64,000 bases of DNA from Bradyrhizobium cenepequi (GTDB lineage: Bacteria > Pseudomonadota > Alphaproteobacteria > Rhizobiales > Xanthobacteraceae). The notes under the pieces were generated by a model. That model saw only the letters and a program-made list of their open reading frames with translations, made no database searches and was not told the DNA's origin. Positions 26,317 through 33,872 of the stretch are shown here, in pieces (position 1 is the first letter of the stretch; each line of letters opens with the position of its first letter). Both the position numbers and the translations under genes were made by a program. The stretch spans positions 124,001 to 188,000 of the forward strand of contig NZ_JAGKJI010000007.1 in assembly GCF_020329485.1 (NCBI RefSeq), read 5' to 3'.

Positions 26317-26350
26317 ATGGTACAGTCAAACTTGATGATCTTGGTACTGT
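26317..26350 (+). promoter_or_regulatory. 34-bp MocR-type operator between mocR and the HD gene
   Basis: ATGGTACAGTC at the left and ATCTTGGTACTGT at the right; two direct TGGTAC half-sites start 24 bp apart. On the plus strand it has the same orientation toward the HD-domain gene as the copy at 24833-24866 has toward the hydrolase. It begins 6 bp from the mocR start codon and so would block mocR expression when occupied. Confidence 0.75.
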
Positions 26351-26581
26351 CTTATGACCAGGCGAAGCACATCTATTCGTTACCATCAGCGACCGGAGCG
26401 ATCCCAATGCAATTTCAGTGTGACCCCCGGTCGATGCGAACAGCGCGATTTAGTGAAGCACGCAGTCAGTGCCGCCGCTCGGTTGAGCGATCGATGCTTC
26501 TCAGCAGATGTGAGATGATGCACGCGCGGATTGCGGCTGCTGGCGCACTACCATCACAGATCCGGAGATAGGAGTTCGACA

Positions 26582-27220
26582 ATGGCCGACGTCATTTCTG
26601 GCATCAAGATCCCGGACAGCAAGATCGCACGAGAGGCCGCCGAACTGGTGCGGCAACACGAAAACGAGATGTTGTTCAATCATTCGGTTCGCGTGTTTGT
26701 GTTCGGCGCGATGAAGGGAATCCGCCAGAAGTTGAAGTTCGACTCTGAACTGCTCTATGTCGCTGCGCTGTTTCATGACCTGGGTCTTGTCGACGCTTAT
26801 CATACCGAGGCAAAGCGGTTTGAAGTCGACGGCGCCGATGCAGCGCGCGAATTTCTCAGGACTCATGGCATCCCCGAACCGAAAGCGGATCTGGTGTGGG
26901 AAGCGATCGCCCTACACACCACGCCAGGCATCCCCCAATACATGCGACCAGAAATCGCTCTGACGAACGCGGGTGTTCTAGTCGACGTCGTCGGGATTGG
27001 ATTTGATGAGTACACGCCCGAGCAACGCGACCAGGTGATCGCCGCATGTCCCCGCGGCGATTTCAAGAATGAATTTATTGAGGTTCAGACTTGCTCGGCC
27101 TTAAAGAAGCCTCACACGACGTTCGGCACAGTCAATTTCGATTATATCCAAGATCGCGATCCCACATTCCGCAAGCCAAACGCGTGCGCTCGGATCCGTA
27201 ATACTCCCTGGCATAGCTGA
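26582..27220 (+). CDS. HD-domain hydrolase, cyanamide hydratase-like
   Basis: A 212-residue HD-superfamily protein resembling the fungal cyanamide hydratase/DDI group. Metal ligands are visible: H34 in LFNHSVRVFVFG, the H65-D66 pair in VAALFHDLGLVDAYH, and a later histidine in EAIALHTTPG. Relatives hydrate nitrile-like cyanamide or hydrolyse unknown amides. The start is ATG 26582 with GGAG 7 nt upstream. It is divergent from mocR across a 270-bp region holding the shared operator, so it is probably under the same control. The C-terminal tail after about residue 190 (DRDPTFRKPNACARIRNTPWHS) is arginine-rich. Confidence 0.82.
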   Translation: MADVISGIKIPDSKIAREAAELVRQHENEMLFNHSVRVFVFGAMKGIRQKLKFDSELLYVAALFHDLGLVDAYHTEAKRFEVDGADAAREFLRTHGIPEPKADLVWEAIALHTTPGIPQYMRPEIALTNAGVLVDVVGIGFDEYTPEQRDQVIAACPRGDFKNEFIEVQTCSALKKPHTTFGTVNFDYIQDRDPTFRKPNACARIRNTPWHS

Positions 27221-27331
27221 GCTGAACGCGTATTGCTCTCCAATGCATGGGATCATACGTTCCCCGTGCGCCGCAGCGCCGCTCGGCACCTCCAGGTGTT
27301 GCCGCGATCCAGCCCAAAAGCGAGTTGAGAG

Positions 27332-28036
27332 ATGCGAAAGGTTTCTGACTTCCTGATCACACAGCGCTGGCCTGCGAAACATGCGGACCGCTTGCAACTC
27401 TATTCGCTGCCGACGCCCAACGGCGTCAAGGTCTCGATCATGTTGGAGGAGATCGGGCTGCCTTACGAAGTGCATCTGGTCGACTTCAACAAGGACGACC
27501 AGCACACGCCGGAATTCCTTTCACTGAACCCCAATGGCAAGATCCCCGCGATCCTCGATCCCGACGGCCCGGACGGTGAGCCGCTGCCCTTGTTCGAATC
27601 CGGCGCCATTCTCCAATATCTCGCCGAGAAGACGGGCAAGCTTTTGCCGAGTGACGCAGCCCGCCGCTACAAGACTATCCAGTGGCTGCATTTCCAGATG
27701 GGCGGGATCGGACCGATGTTCGGCCAGGTCGGCTTCTTCAACAAATTCGCCGGCCGTGAATATGAGGACAAGCGGCCACTTCAGCGTTACGTCAACGAGT
27801 CCAGACGCCTGCTAGGCGTCATGGAAACGCATCTTGCCGGACGGCAGTGGATCATGGACGATGAATACACCATCGCCGACATTTCGATGCTCGGCTGGGT
27901 GCGCAACCTGATCGGCTTCTATGAGGCGCGTGACCTCGTCGAGTTCGATAGCCTGCGGGAAGTACCGGCTTGGCTCGAACGCGGCCTCGCGCGGCCCGCG
28001 GTGCAGCGCGGATTGAATATCCCGCAGAGGCCATGA
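27332..28036 (+). CDS. glutathione S-transferase, nu-class (YghU/GstB-like)
   Basis: A soluble 234-residue GST. The thioredoxin-like N-terminal domain has LQLYSLPTPNGVKVSIMLEEIGLPYEV, LNPNGKIPAILD and the glutathione-binding FESGAILQYLA. The helical C-terminal domain has the family-typical QWLHFQMGGIGPMFGQVGFF and the N-capping DEYTIADISMLGW. The TPNG sequence at the active site is characteristic of the YghU/YfcG group, which has disulfide-bond reductase and peroxide-related activity. It lies 111 bp downstream of the HD gene on the same strand and may belong to the island's plus-strand unit. The start is ATG 27332; the Shine-Dalgarno (GAGAG) is weak. Confidence 0.9.
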   Translation: MRKVSDFLITQRWPAKHADRLQLYSLPTPNGVKVSIMLEEIGLPYEVHLVDFNKDDQHTPEFLSLNPNGKIPAILDPDGPDGEPLPLFESGAILQYLAEKTGKLLPSDAARRYKTIQWLHFQMGGIGPMFGQVGFFNKFAGREYEDKRPLQRYVNESRRLLGVMETHLAGRQWIMDDEYTIADISMLGWVRNLIGFYEARDLVEFDSLREVPAWLERGLARPAVQRGLNIPQRP

Positions 28037-28086
28037 CACGGGAATGCGCGTTGTTCGGAGTCGCCTCTTGGCCCCGAGCCGAAGAA

Positions 28087-28102
28087 GCCTGAGATCTCAG
28101 GC
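28087..28102. promoter_or_regulatory. 16-bp perfect palindrome between the GST and L,D-transpeptidase genes
   Basis: GCCTGAGATCTCAGGC is perfectly self-complementary and lies in the 160-bp gap where the two genes converge. It may be a terminator stem without a loop or a binding site; there is no U-run. Confidence 0.3.
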
Positions 28103-28198
28103 AGGTCTGTTGTCACGGGTAAGCCGGACTTTTCTTGTGCGGGCACTACCGCTGTTGACCCGGAGCGACTAGGCGGCCTGCGCACAGCGTGCCGCGTC

Positions 28199-29743
28199 TT
28201 ACCACCAGCGCGGCTGCATCGGTTGATAGTTTTGGCCGGCGCGCGGACGCCTATTGCCAGGTTGGGAGTTCCAATTGGGCTGGAAAAAGAAGCCGAAGCC
28301 GTTGTTGCCCCAGTCGTTGCCGCTCGCAACGGGGACATCGACCGCGGGCGTAGGCCGGCGCATCATGAAGCCGCCCTGGAGCTGGTTGCTCAGCACCGCG
28401 ACGAACTCGGTGCGATAGTTGGTCTCGCGGCTCAGCGGCTCGTCCGAGACGATGATCGAGGATCGTGGCAATGCAGTCGGCGCGATGCGATCGAGCACAT
28501 CCTGCGGGATGGTGATGCGGTCGAGCGCGTTCTTGGCGTCGTCCCCGTCGTCGATCGTGACCGCGGTCCACCGCAGGCGCGCGTCGTTGCGGGCCATCGC
28601 CGTGAACACATGCGTGCCCATCCGCTTGTCGGGATCGCGGATCGTGACCGGAACCTCAATGGTCGCATCGAACACCTCGCCCCCGTCCGGCCACTGCTTG
28701 TGAGTGTTGCGCCGCACGTAAAGCTTCTGCGTCGCGCGGCTGATGTAGACCGAGACCGGCTCGAGCGCGAGCTTCGCCTCGCTCGCCGCCTTCGCGGTGT
28801 CGGCCTTCCTGGTCTGGGCCGCTTTGGCGGCATCCTTTGCGGCGGCGGCGGCAGCGAGCTTCGACTTCGCGTCGGCCTTGGCGGTGTCGAGCTGCGTCCC
28901 CGCTTCCGCGGCCCTAAGGGCGGCCTTCTCCTTCTGCTCGTTGGCCCGCGCCTTGGCCTGGTCCGTCTTGGCGGCGGCAAGCGTCTTGTCGGCGAACGCG
29001 AGCTCGGCGGCGGCGCGGGCCTTGAGCAACTCCAGCTTGCGCAGCGACGCCGTGATCGATGCTGTCTCGCGCGCCGTTGTCGCGGCAGCTTTCTTCGCCT
29101 CGTCGGCTGTCTTGGCGGCCTCCTCGGCCTCGCGGGCGAGCGTCTCGGCACGCGCTGGAGCAGCCGCGACGGCCTTCGCGTTCGGCACGAATAGCGCCGG
29201 GTGGGAAAAATCGACCGGGGCCGCATCGTTCGGCGAGATGATGACCCGCATGCCGATCCGCGTCTTGTCGAACAACTTCTCCGCAAAATCGTAGGGCATC
29301 CGCACGCAGCCGTGCGAGGCCGCATACCCGGGCAGCGGCCCACCGTGTAGCGCGATGCCGTTCCAGGTGATGCGCTGCATGTTTGGCATCCAGGCATCGT
29401 CATAGAGGGTCGAGTGGTGGTCCTTGTCCTTCTCGATGACGGCAAAGATGCCGGCAGGCGTCTCGCGCCCCTTGGTGCCGGTCGACACAGGCGCGCGCAG
29501 GATCCAGCCCTCGGCGTCGTAGAAAGTGACTTGCTGGGTCTTGATCGACACGATCGCCATGATCGGCTCGCCTGCATCGCGCGGCGCCATAGCTTCGGTG
29601 GGTGGCGCGGGACGCGCTTGTCTCGCCGCGGCGTCGGCGGTCAGCGCTGCCAGTGCGGCGATCGCCGCGAGCGTCACAGTGGCGGGCATTCTCCAAGGCC
29701 GCATCCCCACGGTGGATTGCACCGTCATGAATCGATATACCAT
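28199..29743 (-). CDS. two-domain L,D-transpeptidase (YkuD) with coiled-coil linker
   Basis: A periplasmic cell-wall enzyme of about 514 residues. The signal sequence is MRPWRMPATVTLAAIAALAALTADAAA. The catalytic YkuD domain (about 60-172) has the full motif HGGPLPGYAASHGCVRMP with nucleophile C146. Residues about 190-325 are an Ala/Lys/Glu-rich coiled coil. From about 329 a second YkuD-like domain appears (VSVYISRATQKLYVRR...PDKRMGTHVFTAM) whose active-site segment is replaced by SSIIVSDEPLSRETNYRTEF, without His or Cys. The C-terminus is Gly/Asn/Pro/Trp-rich. The start is uncertain: 29743 (MVYRF), 29728 (MTVQS) and a longer frame to 29788 are all open. It would make 3-3 crosslinks or attach proteins to peptidoglycan. 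Confidence 0.85.
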   Translation of the reverse strand: MVYRFMTVQSTVGMRPWRMPATVTLAAIAALAALTADAAARQARPAPPTEAMAPRDAGEPIMAIVSIKTQQVTFYDAEGWILRAPVSTGTKGRETPAGIFAVIEKDKDHHSTLYDDAWMPNMQRITWNGIALHGGPLPGYAASHGCVRMPYDFAEKLFDKTRIGMRVIISPNDAAPVDFSHPALFVPNAKAVAAAPARAETLAREAEEAAKTADEAKKAAATTARETASITASLRKLELLKARAAAELAFADKTLAAAKTDQAKARANEQKEKAALRAAEAGTQLDTAKADAKSKLAAAAAAKDAAKAAQTRKADTAKAASEAKLALEPVSVYISRATQKLYVRRNTHKQWPDGGEVFDATIEVPVTIRDPDKRMGTHVFTAMARNDARLRWTAVTIDDGDDAKNALDRITIPQDVLDRIAPTALPRSSIIVSDEPLSRETNYRTEFVAVLSNQLQGGFMMRRPTPAVDVPVASGNDWGNNGFGFFFQPNWNSQPGNRRPRAGQNYQPMQPRWW

Positions 29744-30007
29744 GGTATGTCCCGGTTGAAATGCCTGTCCGCGCTTGCGATCCGTCAAGGTCGGCGACCA
29801 GCTTATTTGACTCGCCCTGACACGGCTAGACCGACCCGATGTCGGCTGTTGGCTCTAATGCGAAGTCCAAGCGAAGCCATGAGATCTTCTGCTCATCGTG
29901 ATAGACCGGACGTAAGTGGCCACCTCTCAAGGCAGGCGCTTGCCCGGCAGCGTCCACGGCCATCCAGCGCGACGACGCCTAGGCGGCGTCCCGGTATGCG
30001 GACACCG

Positions 30008-30322
30008 TCATTCCGACGTCACCGAGGGACGGTTCAGCATGATGAAATAGAGATTGCGGATGTAGACCAGCAAGCCCAGCGCCTGGCCCGCGATGAAGAC
30101 CGGGTCGCGTCGGTAGAGCGCGTACACCAGGAGCAGCGCGCCGCCGCCGATCGAGAAGAACCAGAACGCCACCGGGATCACGCTCTTGCGTGCGCGCTCC
30201 GATGCGATCCACTGCACGACGAAGCGCATCGTGAAGAAGCCCTGCGCGATGAAGCCTAGCACGACCCAGGCGTCGAATTTCACGATGAAGACGTCGTGCA
30301 GGTAGTTCAGCAGGTCATTCAT
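30008..30322 (-). CDS. LAB-N (lipid A biosynthesis N-terminal) membrane protein
   Basis: A 104-residue protein with three predicted membrane helices and the LAB-N signature (GFIAQGFFTMRFVVQWIASERARKSVIPVAFWFFSIGG). This domain occurs alone or fused to LpxB-type and ArnT-associated proteins, and it resembles small flippase-like or sugar-nucleotide carrier subunits. It ends a four-gene minus-strand operon with a GT2 transferase, a PAP2 phosphatase and a GT83 transferase, so it probably helps move or present a polyprenyl-linked sugar used on lipid A. The start is ATG 30322, 24 bp after the GT2 stop, within a run of 9-bp repeats. Confidence 0.87.
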   Translation of the reverse strand: MNDLLNYLHDVFIVKFDAWVVLGFIAQGFFTMRFVVQWIASERARKSVIPVAFWFFSIGGGALLLVYALYRRDPVFIAGQALGLLVYIRNLYFIMLNRPSVTSE

Positions 30323-30324
30323 TT

Positions 30325-30400
30325 GATGTCACCTTGGTCGCTTCGGTCACTTCCGTGATCCGGTCACTTCGGTGACCTCGGTCACCTCCGTGACCACAGG
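30325..30400. repeat. imperfect 9-bp tandem repeats at the GT2/LAB-N junction
   Basis: Units like GGTCACTTC, GGTGACCTC and GGTCACCTC recur about seven times. On the coding strand they encode the C-terminal TEVTEVTEV tail of the GT2 protein, then run past its stop codon (30347) toward the LAB-N start. Such arrays can change length by slippage. Confidence 0.7.
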
Positions 30401-31183
30401 CGTCGGCTTCTTGCGGCGGATCAGCCACCAGACGCCAAGAAGATCCATGATCCCGATCCAGAGCCGGTCGAAGAACCCGTAATTCGAGATACCGGAACGG
30501 CGGGGACGATCGACCACGTCGACATAGGCGATCTCGAAACCTTCACGACGGACCAGCGCCGGCAGGAAGCGATGCAGCCCGTCGAAATAGGGCATCATCA
30601 GGAAGACGTCGCGGGGAAATGCCTTGAGTCCACAGCCGGTGTCGCGCGTGCCGTCGCGCAGGATCGAGCCGCGCACGGCATTGGCGATGCGCGACTGCAA
30701 TTTCTTGAAGCCGGTATCCTTGCGCCCTACCCTCTGGCCGGCGGCAAGCCCGATGCGTCTGCCGCCGCTCTCGACCGCGGCGATCAGATCCGGCAGGAAC
30801 GAGGGATCGTTCTGGCCGTCGCCATCCAGCGTTGCGACGATCGCGCCGCGGGCGGCGCGCACACCGCTGCGCACGGCCGCCGATTGTCCTGAAGAAACCG
30901 CGTGCCGAAGCTGGCGCAGGTTCGAGCGCTCGTTCATCGCCGCGCCGATCCGCATTGCCGTCGCATCGGTGGAGCCATCATCCACATAGATGATCTCGTA
31001 AACCCAGCGGCGGCCGAGCGCGCCAGCGATCTCCGCGATCAGCGGCGCGATGTTCTCGGCCTCGTTGCGCACGGGCACAACGATGGAGACGGCCACCGCG
31101 GTCTGGTCGGAAGAAGGCAATTCGGCACTCTTGGCTGGAGTTTTGGCTTCCTGGATAGCCTTGCGGCCGGAACCGCCGGGCAT
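30347..31183 (-). CDS. GT2 glycosyltransferase, polyprenyl-phosphate sugar synthase-like
   Basis: A 278-residue inverting transferase related to dolichol-phosphate mannose synthase and ArnC. It has VSIVVPVRNEAENI, IIYVDDGSTDATA and the metal-binding DGDGQNDPSFLPDLI, with one C-terminal hydrophobic segment (LWIGIMDLLGVWWLI) for membrane attachment. It probably loads a sugar onto undecaprenyl phosphate at the cytoplasmic face for the GT83 transferase in the same operon. The start is taken as ATG 31183 (MPGGSGRK). The frame extends upstream, but that part lies in the PAP2 gene. The coding overlap avoided this way leaves 19 bp between the genes. The tail VTEVTEVTEVTGSRK is repetitive. Confidence 0.85.
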   Translation of the reverse strand: MPGGSGRKAIQEAKTPAKSAELPSSDQTAVAVSIVVPVRNEAENIAPLIAEIAGALGRRWVYEIIYVDDGSTDATAMRIGAAMNERSNLRQLRHAVSSGQSAAVRSGVRAARGAIVATLDGDGQNDPSFLPDLIAAVESGGRRIGLAAGQRVGRKDTGFKKLQSRIANAVRGSILRDGTRDTGCGLKAFPRDVFLMMPYFDGLHRFLPALVRREGFEIAYVDVVDRPRRSGISNYGFFDRLWIGIMDLLGVWWLIRRKKPTPVVTEVTEVTEVTGSRK

Positions 31184-31202
31184 GGCGGCACGGCGCCCGC
31201 TT

Positions 31203-32048
31203 TTATGGGGCGGAAGCGCCCCCGGCAACCCTTTTGAGACGGTCCAGCGAGGGACCGGCAAGCGGATAAATCGTGCCGTCACGCTGGATTGCGAAGCCGA
31301 GCCGCCGGGCGGCAAACCAGTAGCGCACCGCCATGGCGCCGATCACGCCGACCAGTGCGCCGCCGACCACATCGCTCGGGTGATGCGCCAGCAATACCAG
31401 GCGGGTGGCGCAGATCACGAGTGCATAAATCAACATCACGAACCGCGCCCCCGGCCACAGCGCGGCGACCGCAAAGGCCAGCGCAAAGGCGGTGGTCGCA
31501 TGCCCGGAGGGGAAGCTTGCAAAGGCCCCGCTGCCGTCGAAATGCGAGAAGTTGAAGGCGTTGGGCTCGCCGCCGACGAACGGCCGGCCGCGCCCGACGA
31601 TCCATTTCAGGAGATCGCCTACCAACACCGGGAACAACACCGCGAGGAAGAGGAACTGCAATCGCGTTCCCAATCCCAGCAGCAGAGATCGCCGAATGCC
31701 GCGCAATGCCGGCGTAATGATCGCAACCAGGATCAGCAGTCCGGCCAAGGTCAACAGCACATAGGTATCCTTGCCGAAGTCGGTGAGGATACGGACCCAC
31801 CAGAGGCTCGCGGTGCCGCGCGGTGGCATCAGCTTGATCTCGGGCACATCGAACACAAGCATCAGCACGATGATGGCGGCGCCGATGATCGCGATCAGCG
31901 CGAGCCCGTGCCGCGCCGCACGTCGGCCGGCTTCCGCCCGGCGCGAATGCGATGGCGCGCGCACGAGCTGGGCAAGCGACCGTCCCGACAGCGTCGCCAA
32001 ACGCGCCGGATAGCTTGCGGATTCGTGGCGGATAACCGGCCCGGACAT
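31203..32048 (-). CDS. PAP2-superfamily phosphatase (lipid phosphatase, LpxE/undecaprenyl-PP type)
   Basis: A 281-residue membrane phosphatase with about six helices. The three PAP2 motifs are present: KWIVGRGRP, FPSGH in FASFPSGHATTAF, and TRLVLLAHHPSDV with the catalytic histidine and aspartate. The active site faces the periplasm in this family. Among glycolipid genes it probably removes phosphate from lipid A or from undecaprenyl pyrophosphate; sequence alone does not tell which. The start ATG 32048 lies 4 bp after the GT83 stop, so translation is likely coupled. The N-terminal 45 residues are basic and cytoplasmic. Confidence 0.86.
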   Translation of the reverse strand: MSGPVIRHESASYPARLATLSGRSLAQLVRAPSHSRRAEAGRRAARHGLALIAIIGAAIIVLMLVFDVPEIKLMPPRGTASLWWVRILTDFGKDTYVLLTLAGLLILVAIITPALRGIRRSLLLGLGTRLQFLFLAVLFPVLVGDLLKWIVGRGRPFVGGEPNAFNFSHFDGSGAFASFPSGHATTAFALAFAVAALWPGARFVMLIYALVICATRLVLLAHHPSDVVGGALVGVIGAMAVRYWFAARRLGFAIQRDGTIYPLAGPSLDRLKRVAGGASAP

Positions 32049-32052
32049 TGTT

Positions 32053-33717
32053 CTACTGCGCCGTGTCGGAACGGAAGATGGTGATCGAAATCGGCCTGCC
32101 CTGTGAGATGTTGTAGCCATCGATGCGGACTGCCACGTTGTAACGCAACCCGATCGCTTCCGCCCGCTGCACGAAATTGCGCTCGGAGCGCGCCTCCACC
32201 AGCGCAAACCGGCACGCGCCCTGCGCCAGGAAATCCGCCGCGCCCGAACCGTCCGTCAGGATGATCGAGGTGTCGGTCAGGAAGACGAGGCTCGGCTCAT
32301 GGTACCCGGCGGATGCCAGCCTCGGACCCGGGCAATTGGCGTAGCGCAGGAGATACCCGATCTCGGCGCTCGGAAACAGCGGCTTCAACGACGGCACCAC
32401 CACGCCATAGACGGCGATTGCAAGCAGCATCGCTGCGATCACCGCATTCAGGAACGAGCGCTCGGCGCGGCTGTCCTCGAACATCCACCAGGCGACCAGG
32501 CCGAAGATCATTGCACCCGCCAGGATCGGCCAGGCCGGAAATGCCGGCTGATAGGTCAGCTTGATCGCGCCGGCCACGACGATCACGGAGGTGATCGCAG
32601 GGATCGCGAACCACCATGCTGAGCCGCGGATCAGCCAGACCGACCGCGACAGCACGCGCCGTTCGAGCGCACCGACGGCGAGGATCGCGATCGCGGGATA
32701 GAGCGGCAGCACGTAATGCGGCAGCTTGGTCAGCACCGCCTCGAACACGATCCAGGACGGGATCAGCCAGGCCAGCAGGAATTGCGCGCCCGGCTCGCGT
32801 CGCGCCCGCCACACCGCCGGTGCTGCCATGGCCGCGAGCGGCGCGCCCGGCCAGAACGTGATCCAGAACAGGACGAGATAGAGCCCGGGCGGCGCGCCGT
32901 GGGATTCCTGCGCGCCGAGCTTGCTCAGCATGTCGCCGCCGACGGAGTCGGCGAAGAAGGTTTCGCCGGCACGCAAGAAGATCAGGACGAACCACGGCAG
33001 CACCAGCACCAGGCACCACATCAGGCCCCAGACCGGACGCATGCGCGCAAACCATTCCAGCGAGCGGTCGAGGATCGCCAGGGCCGCGATGGTGAGCCCG
33101 ACGAACATCAGGATCAGCGGGCCCTTGAGCAGGATGCCGCCGGCGAGCGCGGTCCAGAAGATGACCGGCGCCGACCACGGCGGATGCGCGGGATCCTCAC
33201 CGCGCTGCCAGGACAGATATACCCGCGCCAAAGCGCCCATCGCGGCAGTAACTGATAGCAGCAGCATCGCGTCCGTCTTTGCCAGGCGCGCCTCGACGCC
33301 GAGCAGGACACAGCTCGCCATCATCAGCGCCGCCAGCGCCGCGCCGCGGCGCGTGACGAAGGCGAGCGCGGTCCAGTAGGTCAAAAGCACGGCGCCGATC
33401 GCGCCAATCAGAGACGGTATCCGGTAAAGCCAGATCCGCGCCTGCGCGCGCGGCATGCCGAGGGCGGATGCGGCTTCAACGACCGAAGCCTGCAACCAGT
33501 AGATGCCGACGGGTTTCTTGTAGCGGACGTCGTCCTGGAAGCGGATGTCGACGAAATCTCCGCTCTCGACCATCTGCTTGGTCGCCTGCGCAAAGCGCGC
33601 CTCGTCGCGGTCGATCGGCGGCGTCGCAAAAAAGCCAGGCAGAAACAGGACCAGGCAGCACAGCACCAGGAACAGCACTGCGCGCCCATGATTGGCGGTC
33701 GCAAACTCGAACGCCAT
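32053..33717 (-). CDS. GT83 (ArnT/PMT-like) lipid glycosyltransferase
   Basis: A polytopic inner-membrane transferase of 554 residues that moves a sugar from a polyprenyl phosphate donor to lipid A or a related acceptor on the periplasmic side. The first periplasmic loop has the ArnT-type catalytic sequence PPIDRDEARFAQATKQMVESGDFVDIRFQDDVRYKKP in short form IDRDEARFAQ, followed by about ten hydrophobic segments and a soluble C-terminal part. The start is taken at ATG 33717 (MAFEFATANHG); open sequence continues to 33876 without family similarity. It begins a four-gene operon (GT83, PAP2, GT2, LAB-N). Aminoarabinose is unlikely without arn genes nearby; mannose or galacturonate are alternatives for this genus. 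Confidence 0.85.
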   Translation of the reverse strand: MAFEFATANHGRAVLFLVLCCLVLFLPGFFATPPIDRDEARFAQATKQMVESGDFVDIRFQDDVRYKKPVGIYWLQASVVEAASALGMPRAQARIWLYRIPSLIGAIGAVLLTYWTALAFVTRRGAALAALMMASCVLLGVEARLAKTDAMLLLSVTAAMGALARVYLSWQRGEDPAHPPWSAPVIFWTALAGGILLKGPLILMFVGLTIAALAILDRSLEWFARMRPVWGLMWCLVLVLPWFVLIFLRAGETFFADSVGGDMLSKLGAQESHGAPPGLYLVLFWITFWPGAPLAAMAAPAVWRARREPGAQFLLAWLIPSWIVFEAVLTKLPHYVLPLYPAIAILAVGALERRVLSRSVWLIRGSAWWFAIPAITSVIVVAGAIKLTYQPAFPAWPILAGAMIFGLVAWWMFEDSRAERSFLNAVIAAMLLAIAVYGVVVPSLKPLFPSAEIGYLLRYANCPGPRLASAGYHEPSLVFLTDTSIILTDGSGAADFLAQGACRFALVEARSERNFVQRAEAIGLRYNVAVRIDGYNISQGRPISITIFRSDTAQ

Positions 33718-33872
33718 CGCCAACCTGCGGCTGGAATGCGCAGGTTTTACAGGCTGTTGCCCTGCTCCGAAGCGCCTGACATGGACCGTTTCAACCATGC
33801 GCTTCGCATACGATGAAACCGTAGGCCAAACAACCGCACAGGTTCCGTTTTGTCCCTTGTGTGGGCTCCAGG

